Origin: DATCHW01 sp036508135
GTDB taxonomy: Bacteria > Bacteroidota > Ignavibacteria > Tepidaquicellales > Tepidaquicellaceae
Length of the DNA: 8,970 nucleotides
Assembly (NCBI GenBank): GCA_036508135.1
Contig: DATCHW010000113.1
Coordinates: 1 to 8,970 of the forward strand
Reading direction: 5' to 3'
Shown here: piece after piece, positions 7,172 through 8,970 of the stretch
How positions within the stretch are numbered: the stretch's first letter is position 1
Layout: each line of letters starts with the position of its first letter
Translations under genes and position numbers: made by a program
The notes under the pieces: generated by a model
Databases searched by the model: none
Told to the model about the DNA's origin: nothing
The model's input: only the letters and a program-made list of their open reading frames with translations

Positions 7172-7236
7172 ATCAGAGGATTAGAGTCCTTTGAAAGTAA
7201 TTATTTTTTAAATCAAAGGATTAGAGTCCTTTGAAA
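7172..7236. repeat. Two 25-bp palindromic repeats 40 bp apart upstream of gdhA
   Basis: Copies at 7172-7196 and 7212-7236 match at 24 of 25 positions (G/A difference at 7176/7216). Each is itself an inverted repeat: in the second copy TCAAAGGA and TCCTTTGA form 8-bp arms around the spacer TTAGAG; the first has one arm mismatch. The intervening 15 bp is unrelated. The 40-bp period is close to four helical turns, so two dimers would bind nearly the same face. The copies may be operators for gdhA (or for the divergent unit), or members of a dispersed palindromic repeat family. Confidence 0.9.
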
Positions 7237-7257
7237 AATTAATAAACCATTTAAAAT
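7231..7257 (+). promoter_or_regulatory. Candidate gdhA promoter overlapping the second palindrome
   Basis: TTGAAA (7231-7236), the right edge of the second palindrome, and TAAAAT (7252-7257) each match 5 of 6 sigma-70 consensus bases, but the spacer is only 15 bp. No TAnnTTTG element typical of Bacteroidota was found nearby. If real, a protein bound at the palindrome would directly cover the -35 region. Confidence 0.22.
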
Positions 7258-7271
7258 ACTTATCAGTATTT

Positions 7272-7276
7272 AGGAG
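7272..7276 (+). promoter_or_regulatory. Ribosome binding site of gdhA
   Basis: AGGAG ends 7 nt before the ATG at 7284, a textbook Shine-Dalgarno spacing. It fixes the start codon and contrasts with the other genes in the window, none of which has a clear Shine-Dalgarno sequence. Confidence 0.8.
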
Positions 7277-7283
7277 AAATAAA

Positions 7284-8567
7284 ATGAATAAAAAATTCAA
7301 TGCATTCGAAATGGCTCAGGCACAATTTGATAATGTTGCCGTCATTTTGAATTTAGACCAGGGTACAATCGATCTTTTACGTAATCCATTAAGAGAATAT
7401 CATTTTTCAATTCCAGTTCATATGGATGATGGTACGATTAAAATATTCAAGGGCTTCAGAGTTCAGCACAATGATGCACGGGGACCGGGTAAAGGCGGAA
7501 TCAGATTCCATCCTAATGAAACTATAGATACAGTCCGTGCTCTTTCGATGTGGATGACCTGGAAATGCTCTGTGGTTGATATTCCGTTAGGCGGAAGCAA
7601 AGGCGGAGTAATTTGCGACCCGCACAATCTAAGCGCAAGAGAGCAGGAGCAGATTTGCCGAGGTTGGGTGAGATCACTTGCAAAAGTTGTAGGTCCCACA
7701 ATAGACGTTCCTGCACCTGATATTATGACAAACGCCCAGCATATGCTTTGGATGCTCGACGAATTTGAAACAATCCATGGATCAAAAAATCCCGGACTTA
7801 TTACCGGAAAGCCGGTAGGTATGGGGGGTTCACTCGGAAGAACAGAAGCCACAGGTTACGGTGTAATCTATACAGTCAGGGAAGCTCTTAAAAATATGGG
7901 TATAAAACCTGAAAATGCAACCGTATCAGTTCAAGGCTTTGGTAACGTTGCTCAGTATGCTATCGACCTTTATAATAAATTAGGCGGAAAAGTTATTTGC
8001 GTATCCTGCTGGGATCAGACCGATCAGATATCCTATACATTCAGGAAAATGAGCGGTATAAATCTTAAGGAATTACTTGGAATCACCGATAGATTCGGCG
8101 GTATTGATAAAGAAAAAGCAAAAGGACTCGGCTATGAAATATTACCCGGTGACGCATGGATAGAACAAAAAGTCGATATTCTTCTACCGGCTGCAATTGA
8201 AAATCAGGTAACCGCTGAAAATGCTGTAAAGATAGATAAACAGGTAAAAATTATTGTTGAAGGTGCAAACGGACCCACAACACCGGAAGCTGATAAAATC
8301 ATACAGGAAAAAGGTATATTTCTCATTCCGGACTTCCTGGCAAATGCCGGTGGTGTAACCTGTAGTTACTTTGAACAGGTACAGAGCAATATGAATTATT
8401 ACTGGGAAAAAGATGAAGTACTCAATAAACTCGATACAAAAATGACATCTGCCTTCCACGCAGTAAATGAATTAGCAAAGAAGAAAAAACTTTATATGCG
8501 CGATGCAGCTTACGTGATTGCAATCAGCAGAGTCGCTCAGGCCTGTAAAGACAGAGGCTGGGTTTAA
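7284..8567 (+). CDS. gdhA: Glutamate dehydrogenase (Glu/Leu/Phe/Val dehydrogenase family)
   Basis: This cytoplasmic enzyme interconverts L-glutamate with 2-oxoglutarate plus ammonium using NAD(P). The 427-residue length fits the hexameric roughly 420-450-residue family. The substrate domain has GPGKGGIRFHP (67-77, Lys70), TWKCSVVDIP (92-101, Lys94), GGSKGG with the catalytic Lys106, and PAPDIMTN (143-150) with the catalytic Asp146. The nucleotide-binding fold starts at VSVQGFGNVAQYA (214-226), with the third fingerprint Gly replaced by Ala223. EGANGPTTPEAD (326-337) and NAGGVTCSYFE (354-364) are also typical. The segment SCWDQTDQ after the second strand, followed by an ITDRFGGID region, is characteristic of a Bacteroidota/Ignavibacteria subtype in my recollection. 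Coenzyme preference cannot be decided from this. It is a single-gene unit with a strong Shine-Dalgarno sequence upstream and terminators downstream; the palindrome pair upstream is the likeliest control element. Confidence 0.97.
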   Translation: MNKKFNAFEMAQAQFDNVAVILNLDQGTIDLLRNPLREYHFSIPVHMDDGTIKIFKGFRVQHNDARGPGKGGIRFHPNETIDTVRALSMWMTWKCSVVDIPLGGSKGGVICDPHNLSAREQEQICRGWVRSLAKVVGPTIDVPAPDIMTNAQHMLWMLDEFETIHGSKNPGLITGKPVGMGGSLGRTEATGYGVIYTVREALKNMGIKPENATVSVQGFGNVAQYAIDLYNKLGGKVICVSCWDQTDQISYTFRKMSGINLKELLGITDRFGGIDKEKAKGLGYEILPGDAWIEQKVDILLPAAIENQVTAENAVKIDKQVKIIVEGANGPTTPEADKIIQEKGIFLIPDFLANAGGVTCSYFEQVQSNMNYYWEKDEVLNKLDTKMTSAFHAVNELAKKKKLYMRDAAYVIAISRVAQACKDRGWV

Positions 8568-8587
8568 TGCATAAATAAAAGTCAAGA

Positions 8588-8607
8588 CAAGGGGGCTCGC
8601 CCCCTTG
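8588..8607 (+). terminator. GC-rich perfect hairpin just after gdhA
   Basis: CAAGGGGG (8588-8595) and CCCCCTTG (8600-8607) pair perfectly around CTCG, 20 bp after the gdhA stop. The stem is very stable, but only CTTCATTT follows, so it is a poor terminator by itself. It may protect the 3' end of the mRNA or work jointly with the next hairpin. Confidence 0.5.
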
Positions 8608-8635
8608 CTTCATTTAAACAATTGTAATTATTCGC

Positions 8636-8669
8636 TCCCGCAGTATTCTTCACTGCGGGAATTTTTTTT
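8636..8669 (+). terminator. Canonical rho-independent terminator of gdhA
   Basis: TCCCGCAGT (8636-8644) pairs with ACTGCGGGA (8652-8660) over 9 bp with a 7-nt loop. It is followed, after one A, by eight T residues (8662-8669). It lies about 70 bp after gdhA on the same strand. Confidence 0.88.
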
Positions 8670-8830
8670 ATCAATTTCTTTTCCATTTCAACCCTACTTT
8701 TATTTTTCCTCAGGTGACATTAAAAAATCACTCTTTAACATAAACTATTATTTTTTCAATAAACCTGTTTTTCTCTTTTGTCACCGATATTTGTAACCAT
8801 CTAAATATTTTTCTCTCTTTCCTTTGTGAC

Positions 8831-8858
8831 CTCGTATGTTATGAGAACGAGATTTTTT
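8831..8858 (+). terminator. Weak hairpin with T-tract
   Basis: CTCGT (8831-8835) and ACGAG (8847-8851) form a 5-bp stem with an 11-nt loop, followed by ATTTTTT. The short stem makes it marginal. The gene-free stretch around it (8670-8864) is low-complexity, T-rich on the plus strand, and holds no supportable ORF. Confidence 0.28.
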
Positions 8859-8864
8859 ATTTAA

Positions 8865-8970
8865 TTATATTTTGAGAATAATTATAATAAGGCTGGTTAT
8901 AAAGGCTTAAAAGGAATGGGAGAACGTTTTGTGTCCAGATACACTTTAAGTGATATCGTCACGAAGATAT
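8865..8970 (+). CDS. Open frame at right edge, possible glycosyltransferase tail or gene start (partial)
   Basis: After a TAA at 8862-8864 this frame stays open to the window end. It contains ATG at 8916 and reads MGERFVSRYTLSDIVTKI from there; upstream of the ATG, NKAGYKGLKG is also in frame. The MGER...RYTLSDIV pattern recalls the C-terminal helix of GT4-type glycosyltransferases (MGERar..v...fsle.iv). That would make this a severed 3' fragment, because there is no room for the catalytic domains. The purine run AAGGA directly abuts the ATG, too close for a good Shine-Dalgarno sequence. It may equally be the start of an unrelated gene continuing to the right, or chance. Very tentative. Confidence 0.25.

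Noticed and set aside
7172..7236. Minimal CRISPR array (two repeats, one spacer)
   Set aside because: The 15-bp gap is far too short for a spacer, there are only two units, and no cas genes are present; a paired palindrome explains it better.
7463..7852. 129-codon antisense frame within gdhA
   Set aside because: It is a shadow of a highly conserved coding region in the opposite strand, with no independent signals.
8605..8796. 63-codon plus-strand frame after gdhA
   Set aside because: It starts inside the GC hairpin, runs through the terminator stem and its T-tract, and is dominated by Phe/Leu/Ser from T-rich DNA.
8706..8840. Minus-strand Lys/Ile-rich open frame (with segment KEKNRFIEKIIVYVKE)
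   Set aside because: It has no ATG and only a late GTG; the composition follows from A-rich DNA; no ribosome binding site in register.

Overview
The window is AT-rich (roughly two-thirds A+T) and comes from a Gram-negative bacterium. The outer-membrane TonB-dependent receptor has an N-terminal carboxypeptidase-regulatory-like domain. The sensor kinase is a multi-PAS hybrid, the proteins are rich in Lys/Asn/Ile, and most starts lack a strong Shine-Dalgarno sequence. Together with the style of the glutamate dehydrogenase, this points to the Bacteroidota/Chlorobi group, most likely an Ignavibacteria-like lineage. That placement is an inference from sequence style, not from a marker gene.

Layout: 1-65 holds the first codons of an unidentified minus-strand gene that leaves the window. 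Positions 66-692 contain no long gene. They hold an imperfect hairpin (187-236), a convincing minus-strand terminator (265-306) and, directly upstream of it, a 30-codon ORF encoding a putative single-pass membrane micropeptide (332-424). Positions 693-3716 (minus) encode a 1007-residue membrane-anchored hybrid histidine kinase with four PAS domains, HisKA, HATPase and a C-terminal receiver; it carries a perfect 18-bp tandem duplication inside the HisKA region. A 227-bp spacer with a hairpin terminator separates it from a minus-strand pair: a 179-residue membrane-anchored protein of unknown function (6474-7013), then a TonB-dependent receptor (3944-6367). The 106-bp gap between these two contains a perfect 14-bp-arm inverted repeat.

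A 270-bp divergent intergenic region (7014-7283) leads into glutamate dehydrogenase (7284-8567, plus). It carries two nearly identical 25-bp palindromic repeats exactly 40 bp apart and a clear Shine-Dalgarno sequence. After gdhA come a GC-rich perfect hairpin and a canonical rho-independent terminator. About 200 bp of low-complexity AT-rich DNA follows, then an open frame running off the right edge that faintly resembles the C-terminal tail of a glycosyltransferase.

How the genes work together: the 179-residue protein and the receptor probably form one transcription unit for uptake of a metal-complex-type ligand. The kinase stands alone and its own receiver lacks an output domain, so its downstream partner is elsewhere. 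GdhA is a separate housekeeping nitrogen/carbon enzyme. I found no large undescribed system. The best leads are the micropeptide with its own terminator, the paired palindromes before gdhA, the in-frame duplication in the kinase, and the unknown partner of the receptor.
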